Part shown: positions 8,074 to 16,968 of the stretch, piece after piece
Position numbering within the stretch: position 1 is the stretch's first letter
Layout: each line of letters opens with the position of its first letter
NCBI GenBank assembly: GCA_027922465.2
Contig: BQMF02000279.1
Coordinates: 1 to 64,000, forward strand
DNA: 64,000 bases
DNA from: Turritopsis dohrnii
Lineage: Eukaryota; Cnidaria; Hydrozoa; Anthoathecata; Oceaniidae
Direction of reading: 5' to 3'
Notes under the pieces: generated by a model
What the model was told of the DNA's origin: nothing
Databases searched by the model: none
Seen by the model: only the letters and a program-made list of their open reading frames with translations
Made by a program: the position numbers and the translations under genes

Positions 8074-9057
8074 TCACCAACCTTGCACATAATCAGGAGG
8101 TAGCTCTGTATCCTCAGGTATCAACATCAGCTCTTCTTTCACAAAAGCTCGTTCAGGTCCATCTTGAAGGTAATACATTACACGGTTACCAGGTTGCTCT
8201 ATTACCTCACTCAATCTATATGTCTTCTTTGACCATATGATATCTGTTGCTCTTTTTCGATGGTCATCGTGCTCTTCACCCGGTTGCAATAGATATCTAT
8301 ACAAACCATCTTGAGGTAATTTTTCTTCAGGTGGATAGCTCTCTTGTTTAGCGAGAGTTACCTCTTTCAATTTGATGGCATCTTTCGGTTTCATACCGAT
8401 CATCTGAGTCTTTGTATCATTCAATCTATTCACAAGTTTATACAAATATTTGACCCATGTAGATGATACCTTTTCCGAATCATTCAGTTCTTGAGCATCT
8501 TGTATTTTGAATAAATTTTCGGCAAGTATCTTGTTCAATGCCTCAACAAAAGCTGTATGGGTATGTTTATATTTTGTAGTTGCTCTTTTAATTTCAACAT
8601 TATTCTTCTCCAACAATTTTGATACATCCGCTTTGAATTCTGAACCGTTATCGCATTGAAATACTTTTGGATAAGTTAAGGGTCCAACCTTGTAGATGTC
8701 TTCAATCATAGCGGCAACCTCTTTCGCTCTCTTAGTATTCAAAGGTCGAGCCACCTTATAGCGTGAAGCAACATCGATACCAGACAAAATGTACTTGTAT
8801 TTATTACCATATAGCATATCACTAGGCATATACAATATATCAAATTGATGAATCTCATTCGGTTTAGTTACCTCATAATGTGGACGTTCAACATGTTTCA
8901 GTGCTGGTAAATGTACTTGCCACAAAGCTTGCTTTGATAGCCACTTCTTAATTTCCTTCGGTTTGAAGTTGAATCCGCTTAGATTGCGAACAGCCTTTTG
9001 TCCTTTCCATAAGTTTTGAGGTTGATAATAAATCTCTTGAAGTTTAGTGTCTGACAT
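8074..9057 (-). CDS. int: retroviral-type (rve) integrase of Polinton
   Basis: The 327-aa protein would cut and join element ends to host DNA. The catalytic D,D35E triad is intact: Asp73 in HQFDILYMPSD, Asp136 in FQCDNGSEF and Glu172 in AFVEALNK, with exactly 35 residues between the last two. The N-terminal 60 residues do not show a clear HHCC zinc finger. The C-terminal 60 residues (TYRLSEVIEQPGNRVMYYL...) resemble the chromo/SH3-like tail typical of Polinton integrases. Length is normal for the family and no frameshift is seen. It is divergent from the SAP-domain gene at 9159. Confidence 0.93.
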   Translation of the reverse strand: MSDTKLQEIYYQPQNLWKGQKAVRNLSGFNFKPKEIKKWLSKQALWQVHLPALKHVERPHYEVTKPNEIHQFDILYMPSDMLYGNKYKYILSGIDVASRYKVARPLNTKRAKEVAAMIEDIYKVGPLTYPKVFQCDNGSEFKADVSKLLEKNNVEIKRATTKYKHTHTAFVEALNKILAENLFKIQDAQELNDSEKVSSTWVKYLYKLVNRLNDTKTQMIGMKPKDAIKLKEVTLAKQESYPPEEKLPQDGLYRYLLQPGEEHDDHRKRATDIIWSKKTYRLSEVIEQPGNRVMYYLQDGPERAFVKEELMLIPEDTELPPDYVQGW

Positions 9058-9158
9058 TTTTTATTTATAAACAACGTTTTATTTTAGCTCATTTTGTTAA
9101 AAAAAAATGACATCAAAGTGGCTTAAAAGTTTTTATTATCTTTATATAAAGAATAAAC

Positions 9159-9461
9159 ATGACTGACAAAATAGAATCAGATTACCGATCAATGACTTAT
9201 GATACATTGATAAACTTATGTGCATCACGAAAAATAAAATATGTTAAGCAAATGAGTAAAGCTAAAATGATTGATGTACTTGAAAAGAATGATAAGGATC
9301 CATCTTATACTCTCGATCCTGATACGAAACAAGCATTTTATACACGCTATTCAAACTGGATAAATAACAATGAAGAAAAATATCTCAGATATCGAGAGCA
9401 TAATAAAGAGCAGAAAAAGATGGTTCGGAAACAAAAAAAATTGGCTCGTTCAACCTTGTAG
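9159..9461 (+). CDS. small SAP-domain-like DNA-binding protein
   Basis: The first half of the 100-aa product, YDTLINLCASRKIKYVKQMS followed by KAKMIDVLEKND, fits the SAP helix-extended-helix pattern used for DNA binding. The C-terminal third is highly basic (HNKEQKKMVRKQKKLARS). A TATATAAA tract precedes the ATG by 8 bp. The next gene, PolB, also starts with a SAP-like module, so this may be a separate copy of that module. Function inferred as DNA binding. Confidence 0.6.
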   Translation: MTDKIESDYRSMTYDTLINLCASRKIKYVKQMSKAKMIDVLEKNDKDPSYTLDPDTKQAFYTRYSNWINNNEEKYLRYREHNKEQKKMVRKQKKLARSTL

Positions 9462-9472
9462 AGGCTGTGTTT

Positions 9473-9498
9473 TTTGTTACTTAAAATCGAGTAACAAA
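9473..9498 (+). terminator. perfect 9-bp palindrome at gene 3' end
   Basis: TTTGTTACT pairs with AGTAACAAA around an 8-nt loop, 11 bp after the stop of the SAP-like gene. Its arm sequence nearly matches the palindrome at 3456. Confidence 0.6.
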
Positions 9499-9602
9499 TG
9501 TTACCAAGAGGGTTTGCGTCGTTTCATATTTTTGGTTTCATTTTAAAACATCTTAAAGAAATCATGATCACTTAAATATTACACAAATAATAATTATACA
9601 AT

Positions 9603-12600
9603 ATGACTTCACGAAATACTGTTGTTGAATTAAAAGCTATCGCGAGAGAGCGTGGCATACCTGGCTACTCAAAACTCAGAAAAGCTGAGTTGATCGAATT
9701 ATTAGCAAACCCACCTGTTCCACCACCAAGACCTGTTCCATTTATTCCTACCCAACAAGATATGGATTTGTTTGAGCAACAAGAAATGGGAAAATCTCGA
9801 CCTGTTGTGAAAAGCAAGTTGAATGAATGGAGAGATTGGTTAATAAATCATGTACCTAAAGCTATTAAGGAGAAAGTGAGTGGCGCTTTCAGAGAGATGA
9901 AGAAGAAGATTCTCAATCTCTACAAGAGGAAGAATAATGAAAAAGATGAAAAATTGGTGGAACCAGAAGCGTTTGTCCCCATTGAAATGGCGTTTGAGGG
10001 TTCTTACAAAAGGTTCAAGATAAACTCAGATGGAAAAAAGGACGTTGATTCGTTTCTCGATAAGGTTCGATCCATTTTAAGTGATCTGATTATGAGAGAA
10101 CTCAAAAATAAAAAATCAATAAAAATTCAAGCAACTGTGTGGATCAAATGGAGAAAGGAAGATCTATCCAATCCTGAAGCAACAATCTACGTCGATAAGG
10201 CGTTCAATAGCAATATGGAAACAATTCATAGTGAAAGCGATATATCTGATGTTATTAATAAGATGTTCAATAAGATAATCGAACAGGTTGAAAACCCTGC
10301 GTTACCTCAATCCGGCTTTGTTATCGATAAAATTTTAAATATTGATGTGGATTTTCACAAGCTAAAATTAACGAGAGGCAGCTCTTACTTACCGCTACCT
10401 AAGAATTTCAGTGGTAAGTATTCGATAATCAATCCTAAAAACAAAGATGATGAAGAGTGTTTCAAATGGGCTGTTATTGCAGCTTTGAACCATGATAAGA
10501 TTAAGAAAAATCCACAAAGGATAATGAATCTCAAGAAACACATTGATAAATATAATTGGGAGGGTTTATCGTTTCCAATGGCGCTAAATAAAATAGATTT
10601 GTTTGAGAGGAGGAACCCTGATATCGCTGTGCATGTTTTGACAAAAGATGTGACAGAAGGTATCTATATGTGTCGCAAGTCGAAGCATCTTGATCGCAAA
10701 GAAACGGTTGTTTTGTTTTTATTATGTGAAGAGGAAAAGAGACATTATATAGCTGTAAAGAACTTGAGTGGTGTCTTGAGTAAGGTCAACTCGAATCATG
10801 AACATAAGGAGCATTATTGTTTGAATTGTCTCAATGGATTCTTAAGTGAGAAAACACGAGATGAACACTTTGAATATTGTAAAAATAATGATGTCGCTAA
10901 GATTGAGATGCCAAATGAGGGTAGCACCGTTAAGTTTCATGACGGTCAGTACCAGCTCAAAGCTCCTTTCATAATGTATGCTGATTTCGAAGCTTTGTCA
11001 AAAGAGGTTTGTAAAGAACCGCGTAGCGTTATTGGATCATCCACTAAAAAGGTTGGTATACATATCCCCACAGGCTTCTGTTGTTATAGCAAATTTGCTC
11101 ATGGTGAAGTTTCAGACCCTCTAACGCTTTATCGTGGTGAAGACTGTGTTTTACGTTTTGTAGATCATGCGGTAGGTGAAGTGAAAAGGTTATACAATAT
11201 GTTTCCTAAACAGAGAATGCGAGACCTCACATATGAAGAGGAACAGGGATTTGTAGATTCTGATAAATGTCACATATGTATGAAAGAATTTGAAAAAGAT
11301 AATATTAAGGTTAGGGATCACTGTCATTTTACTGGTAAATTTCGTGGAGCTGCACATCAGTCTTGTAATCTTCGTTACAAAGTGCCTAAATACATCCCGA
11401 TCGTCTTTCACAATCTGAGCGGATATGATGCTCATCTATTTATCAAAGAACTAGCCAAACAGTATGGAGATGAAGGGATTGCCGTCATCGCTGAAAACAA
11501 AGAAAAATATATCTCTTTCTCATTGGATGTTAAGGTTGGTGAATACATTGATAAAAATGGGGTGACTAGGGTTCAAAAGATACAGTTGAGATTCATCGAT
11601 AGCGTGCGTTTCATGGCTAGTAGTCTGGATAACTTGGTAAACAATCTATCTGACGATCAGTGTAAAAACCTTCGAAAATTCTTCAAGGGTGATGAGCAAT
11701 TTAAACTATTGAGAAGAAAAGGAGTTTATCCTTATGAATACATTGATTCTTTTGATAAGTTTAACGAAACTAAGCTCCCACCGAAAGATGCTTTTTACAG
11801 TAAGTTGAACATGAAAGATATCAGTGATGCTGATTATACGCATGCACAGAATGTGTGGAAACACATGAAAAATAAAAATATGGGTGCGTATCATGATCTC
11901 TACCTCAAGACAGACGTTCTATTGCTTGCTGATGTTTTTGAGACTTTTAGGGAAACATGTATAACAAACTATAAACTGGATCCTGCACATTTTTACACTG
12001 CTCCAGGATTAGCTTGGCAAGCATGTTTGAAAAAGACAGAGGTTGAGCTGGATCTGTTGACAGATATGGATATGTTTCTCTTCGTAGAGCAAGGTATTAG
12101 AGGAGGTCTCTGTCAGGCTGTTCATAGACATGCTAAAGCTAATAACAAGTATATGGATGCTAAATATAAGAAGACTGAAGAAAGTAGCTATCTCCAATAT
12201 CTTGATGCAAATAATCTATATGGATGGGCTATGATTCAGAAGCTACCGACAGGGAATTTCAAGTGGGTAGATGCTAATAAATTTACTGCCGAATTCATTT
12301 CAAAGTTGGCTGAGAAAGACGGTAAATATGGTTATCTTCTTGAAGTTGATGTGAACTATCCTCAGGAGCTTCATGATTCACATAACGATCTTCCGTTTAT
12401 GCCTGAGCGAAAGAAGATCAATGGTGTAGAAAAGCTAACTCCATGTCTTTCAGACAAGAAGAACTATATTATTCATATCCGTGCACTTGATCAAGCGCTG
12501 AAGCATGGTCTTGTTCTTGAGAAGGTTCATAGAGTACTGAGATTTAGACAAAGCGCATGGTTGAAGCCGTACATCGATTTCAACACCAATTTGCGTACTA

Positions 12601-13415
12601 AATCAAAGAATGACTTTGAAAAGGACTTTTTCAAGCTCATGAACAATTCAGTCTTTGGTAAAACTATGGAGAATCAACGTAAGCATAAAGACATACGCTT
12701 GGCTACCAAGAAAGAACAATATGAGAAGCTGGTGATGAAACCTAACTTCAAGGGTAGTATCTGTTTCAGTGAACATTTGATGGCTGCTGAAATGCAAAAG
12801 ATCAAACTCGTGTTGAACAAGCCGATCTATCTGGGACCTACAGTTCTTGATTTGTCAAAGACGATTATGTACGAGTTTCACTATGATTACATGAAACCAA
12901 AATATGGTGACAATCTAAAGCTCTGCTATATGGATACAGACAGCTTTGTCTATCACATCAAAACCGACGACTTCTACAAAGATATTGCCAATGATGTAGC
13001 TTTGAGATTCGACACTTCAGCGTACGATGAGAAAGATAACAGACCTTTACCTATAGGTTTGAATAAGAAAGTCATCGGTCTAATGAAAGATGAGTTGGGT
13101 GGTAAGATAATGACAGAGTTTGTTGCTCTAAGAGCGAAGACATATGCATATAAACAGCTGGATGGAAAAGAAGACAAGAAGTGTAAGGGAGTCAAGAAGT
13201 GTGTAGTAAAGAAGACCATGGGGTTTGATGATTACAAGAGATGTTTGTTCGATGGTAAGAATGTTTACAGAGAACAGATGACCTTTCAATCGATTAAGCA
13301 TGATGTTCACACTATAAAAACAAAGAAACTCGCTCTCAATGCGGATGATGACAAAAGAATTATTGCAAAAGATGGTATTGCTACATATGCTAGAGGACAT
13401 TATAGGTATGTATAA
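9603..13415 (+). CDS. polB: protein-primed family B DNA polymerase of Polinton
   Basis: The 1,270-aa protein is intact. An N-terminal SAP-like module (VVELKAIARERGIPGYSKLR, about residues 6-25) is followed by a long element-specific region with ECFKWAVIAAL. Exonuclease motifs are MYADFEAL (about 458-465), IVFHNLSGYDAHLF (about 600-613) and YHDLYLKTDVLLLADVF (about 762-778). Between the first two lies a CxxC...HCH...CN zinc/HNH (endonuclease VII-like) insert at about 557-592. Polymerase motifs are YLDANNLYG (A, about 866), MNNSVFGKTMEN (B, about 1014) and YMDTDSF (C, about 1109). All expected catalytic Asp residues are present. It would replicate the element from terminal-protein primers. No hairpin follows its stop. 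Confidence 0.95.
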   Translation: MTSRNTVVELKAIARERGIPGYSKLRKAELIELLANPPVPPPRPVPFIPTQQDMDLFEQQEMGKSRPVVKSKLNEWRDWLINHVPKAIKEKVSGAFREMKKKILNLYKRKNNEKDEKLVEPEAFVPIEMAFEGSYKRFKINSDGKKDVDSFLDKVRSILSDLIMRELKNKKSIKIQATVWIKWRKEDLSNPEATIYVDKAFNSNMETIHSESDISDVINKMFNKIIEQVENPALPQSGFVIDKILNIDVDFHKLKLTRGSSYLPLPKNFSGKYSIINPKNKDDEECFKWAVIAALNHDKIKKNPQRIMNLKKHIDKYNWEGLSFPMALNKIDLFERRNPDIAVHVLTKDVTEGIYMCRKSKHLDRKETVVLFLLCEEEKRHYIAVKNLSGVLSKVNSNHEHKEHYCLNCLNGFLSEKTRDEHFEYCKNNDVAKIEMPNEGSTVKFHDGQYQLKAPFIMYADFEALSKEVCKEPRSVIGSSTKKVGIHIPTGFCCYSKFAHGEVSDPLTLYRGEDCVLRFVDHAVGEVKRLYNMFPKQRMRDLTYEEEQGFVDSDKCHICMKEFEKDNIKVRDHCHFTGKFRGAAHQSCNLRYKVPKYIPIVFHNLSGYDAHLFIKELAKQYGDEGIAVIAENKEKYISFSLDVKVGEYIDKNGVTRVQKIQLRFIDSVRFMASSLDNLVNNLSDDQCKNLRKFFKGDEQFKLLRRKGVYPYEYIDSFDKFNETKLPPKDAFYSKLNMKDISDADYTHAQNVWKHMKNKNMGAYHDLYLKTDVLLLADVFETFRETCITNYKLDPAHFYTAPGLAWQACLKKTEVELDLLTDMDMFLFVEQGIRGGLCQAVHRHAKANNKYMDAKYKKTEESSYLQYLDANNLYGWAMIQKLPTGNFKWVDANKFTAEFISKLAEKDGKYGYLLEVDVNYPQELHDSHNDLPFMPERKKINGVEKLTPCLSDKKNYIIHIRALDQALKHGLVLEKVHRVLRFRQSAWLKPYIDFNTNLRTKSKNDFEKDFFKLMNNSVFGKTMENQRKHKDIRLATKKEQYEKLVMKPNFKGSICFSEHLMAAEMQKIKLVLNKPIYLGPTVLDLSKTIMYEFHYDYMKPKYGDNLKLCYMDTDSFVYHIKTDDFYKDIANDVALRFDTSAYDEKDNRPLPIGLNKKVIGLMKDELGGKIMTEFVALRAKTYAYKQLDGKEDKKCKGVKKCVVKKTMGFDDYKRCLFDGKNVYREQMTFQSIKHDVHTIKTKKLALNADDDKRIIAKDGIATYARGHYRYV

Positions 13416-13532
13416 GATAACAAAGAGGTAAAAACAAAAACAAAAACAAAAACAAAAAGTTGAATAAAACATTATAAAGGAATTATACACAGTAATATAT
13501 AATACCTATGGATATTGACAGATTAAAATAAA

Positions 13533-14144
13533 ATGACAAGCATGTTATATACTATAGCTCTCGATAATGTTGTAAAATCGATAGATTCGAAAACTAAAAT
13601 CGATTCGTTAGATATACCTCGACAAATCAAAAGACATTGTAAACAATTAATAGAATTTAACGACGCGATAGATTCCAATAAGATAATAGAGATAGACGAA
13701 GAAATATTAAGTAACCTTTATACGATACATAAAAACGATGAAGATAAAAGATATTGCGAAATTATTTTAATTCAAGCATGTGGCAACGGGTATACGAGTA
13801 TATTAACAGAAATGAAAAAGAATACTAAGGATTTTGACAATGCGACGTGTGTAGACGTAGCAAGTTTTAACGGACACATCAACGTTTTAGAATGGTTGAA
13901 AAGTAACGAATTTACCGATTTCAGTAGAGGTGTATATGGAGCAAGTTATAACGGGCACATCAACGTTTTAGAATGGTTGAAAAACAATGGAGTTAATGAT
14001 TTTAGTAAAGGAGTAGAATTAGCATGTTTTAACGGTCGCATCGATGTTTTAGAATGGTTGAAAAACAATGGAGTTAATGATTTTAGTAAAGCAGTAGAAT
14101 TTATATGTAAAGCTGGGATTATTATTAGCTCATTTATGTTATAA
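13533..14144 (+). CDS. ankyrin-repeat protein
   Basis: The 203-aa product has a unique N-terminal half of about 85 residues and then at least three ankyrin-type repeats of about 33 residues, each with NGHINVLEWLK or NGRIDVLEWLK. Two adjacent repeat segments are almost identical at DNA level, so the array grew by recent duplication. The last repeat breaks off into ICKAGIIISSFML before the stop, suggesting truncation or a frameshift. The spelling resembles ankyrin repeats of giant DNA viruses. It lies beside PolB at the right end of the element; host-interaction is a common role for such proteins but is inferred. Confidence 0.7.
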   Translation: MTSMLYTIALDNVVKSIDSKTKIDSLDIPRQIKRHCKQLIEFNDAIDSNKIIEIDEEILSNLYTIHKNDEDKRYCEIILIQACGNGYTSILTEMKKNTKDFDNATCVDVASFNGHINVLEWLKSNEFTDFSRGVYGASYNGHINVLEWLKNNGVNDFSKGVELACFNGRIDVLEWLKNNGVNDFSKAVEFICKAGIIISSFML

Positions 14145-15889
14145 AAATAAAACTGCTACAAACTGCTTTTTACTACATTTTTATGAGATATTTAATTGTT
14201 TACAATTATGAGTAATTTGTGGTTATAATAACACGTTTCGTAACTCGTATCGCGTTATGAAAACAAAGATGATAGTAGGGAAATTCCCGAAATCATATGA
14301 TATAATTTCTGTGCTAGCATCGGCACTTTCCTATCTCTACACCAACTTAAAAGCAATTTTTTCAAGAATCTTTACGTGTAAACCCCCCATAACCCCCCCA
14401 GCATTTCTGAGCTTTCGTTAAGAAGGTTAACTCTGGATCGAGTTTAAAATAATAAGGGATATTTGGAACTCAGATAGACCAATAATCGATACACCTTTAT
14501 ATAGGGACTCAAACTGAGAGTATTGAAGCATTCTTTCTAAGATAAAAATAAACTCAAAGTGGCTTTGAATCATGGATGTCTCAACTCGAAATAAGAAGGC
14601 AAAAAAAAAGTTCCAGGACATTTCCAGCACTTCTGGAGTTTTAAGGCCAATTGGACACCCTATAGCCTCTTAGCAACATAGCACTATGTCTGTTGGTAAA
14701 TGAAAGCCCTAAGATCAATTGAGGTTTAATAGTTATGTAATCAATAAGCAATGTAATCAATATGTTGGTCTGACAACTCGTTACCAACAGACTTGACGGT
14801 GTAAACCTTGTGAAATGTGTTTGGGTTAATGAGGCATAAAGTCAGGGTTGGCCTCATTTGTTCAACTACTTTTATAAGTGTTTTCACCGTATTAATGTGG
14901 TAACAATTTGTCAGATGAACATACCCTAGTTAAGTATTTTATTCATTATATTTGGAAGATTAAAAACGTATTTAGTTTATAGATTTAACAAATTATATTA
15001 TGTCTTTCTATGCATCAAGTTATGGGTATATATGTATGTACTCAAGACACGTGTTAATTGTGTTATTGCTCTAAATTCTGTGTTAATGAGTATGTTAACG
15101 AATGGTCACGTGGTTTAAACGTCATTGAACGTCTTTAGCTGTTAATGTCGGTATATTGTCGGAGATTACGTCGTTGGGGCACATAAAGGTTAAACTCTAA
15201 AAAAAAAAACAAAACAAAAACAAAATCATTAGCTTCGTCATTATTATTTCATATTCTGACATCTCTATGTACAGGTGATTCGCACAACAGTCGACGGTTT
15301 TCATTAGTTACGATACAACACCCATGTTCTCGATCCTTCCGTTACGTTTCCCTTCTGAACGGCGCAACATTTATGGGTTTGTAGACTGGAAACGAGACCA
15401 CGGACGTGTGACGTAACTTATGAAAGGGTCTATTATCCTACTAAATTCTAATGTCAACCCTTCAAAAGAAATTGATAGTAATTTTACATCGTCATTAAAA
15501 TCTTACCTACAGTGAGTTCTCAGAAGCAACTCAAAGACTTAATGCGCATGCTCAATAAAAGCATGTCCTAACAGAACAATAATTAAACAAAACATGGCTT
15601 TTAGAATCCGTATAAAAAAATATTTCGTTTTTCTGATTTCGTAGACATTTCCAAAACAAATTTATATAAATAAGTCAATAAATAAAAATATTGGAAGAAA
15701 CAGAGAAAATAAGTGAATAATTTTTCTCGGAACAGATTGAGCATTTTTTATCACAGAGAGGGGGAGATTAGTTCCCAGGTAGGTTGAGAACGAAAATGTG
15801 ACGAAAACGCAACGAAAAATTACCTTTTTGAAAAATAAAACCTAATAAAATAATTTTTGTCTTGTAGATTAAAAAAGAATAAAATTATT
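14145..15889. other. non-coding stretch between Polinton and QSOX
   Basis: No supported gene. It holds AT-rich sequence, an A/C-rich tract near 15,200 and probably the element's right terminus, which could not be placed. The part nearest 15,889 should be the QSOX 3' untranslated region. Confidence 0.5.
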
Positions 15890-16882
15890 TCAAACAAAAG
15901 ATTTGAAGACCTTCTTCCGTCTTCTACGTATAAAGTAGATATACAGGCCGAGAACGGCTAATATAACCAGAGAGTAGAGGAAAACACACATACTCCAATC
16001 GATGCGAGATAATCCTATAGAAGCAAAAGACGGGGGAGAGGCAGGTTTCGAATAAAAGAGGTAATTAAATTTCGGTCTTACTGCCGTCTCGTCGTCTACA
16101 TCGTCGACGACGCCCAATGTCGGAGTTTTAAGACGAATGTTATCTGGCCCATAATGCTCCTTGAGAAATTCCAAAACAACTTTTTTATTCCACTTTGTTT
16201 CGGGAACATCATAGCCTGGATTCGTAATTATCGTGTTATCAGAGCTAGTCGGTTTGCGGCATTCTTCGCACAGGCTATCTGAAGGGAACTGGATTTTCGG
16301 GAATAACGGGTCTGAGCTGAGGGCGGTTTTAAGCCTGGCGTTGACTTTATTATGACTGCGCCATAACCAGAAAACCGATTGATCGTTTGAGCGAACTTCC
16401 TGATCAATATTCTGCGACATTTCCATGAAATGATCTCGACAGTAGCGACAACCAAAAAAATGATTGACAAATTGCCGAATTCTTTTTAGAACTTGTAAGC
16501 CGGATAGTGGCGGTGTAGGTTTGGTGGCGCACGTGACTGTGATTGTGTGGAAGAGCTGCCACAAACTGCAAGGAAAACCTCTATATTTTGGAGAACTGCC
16601 TTCACAAGATACCCACTGGATTTTACCTGACTGTGGATATTTTTTCATCTAAACAGAAACACAGATAAGAAAACTCAGCCTTGATTATGTGCTTCAGTTA
16701 TAAGAGGATAAGTAAAAATCTTCAATCGCATTCTTACCTTGTCACTGTTTATAAACTCAAGATAATCTTTAGTTTTTATGGAAGATCCTCCTTGGTCCTT
16801 CAGCCAATCATTTACTTTAACCAAATATTCCATGACATCATCTTTAGCAGGGAAACACTATAAACAAATAAGCAATGTAAAC

Positions 16883-16968
<86 letters not shown>

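Larger units (their letters stand above)
1..14150. mobile_element. Polinton/Maverick-type (adintovirus-like) integrated element, left end outside window
   Basis: At least 17 closely spaced intronless reading frames on both strands include the Polinton hallmark set: protein-primed PolB, rve integrase, A32/FtsK-type packaging ATPase and double-jelly-roll capsid protein. Spacers are often under 100 bp, unlike the surrounding intron-rich host DNA. The adenain-like protease expected in this group is not seen and may lie left of the window. The right limit is placed just after the ankyrin gene because no coding sequence of viral type follows; no terminal inverted repeat could be confirmed since the left end is missing. 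In-frame stops in two genes point to an old, non-functional insertion. Confidence 0.9.
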
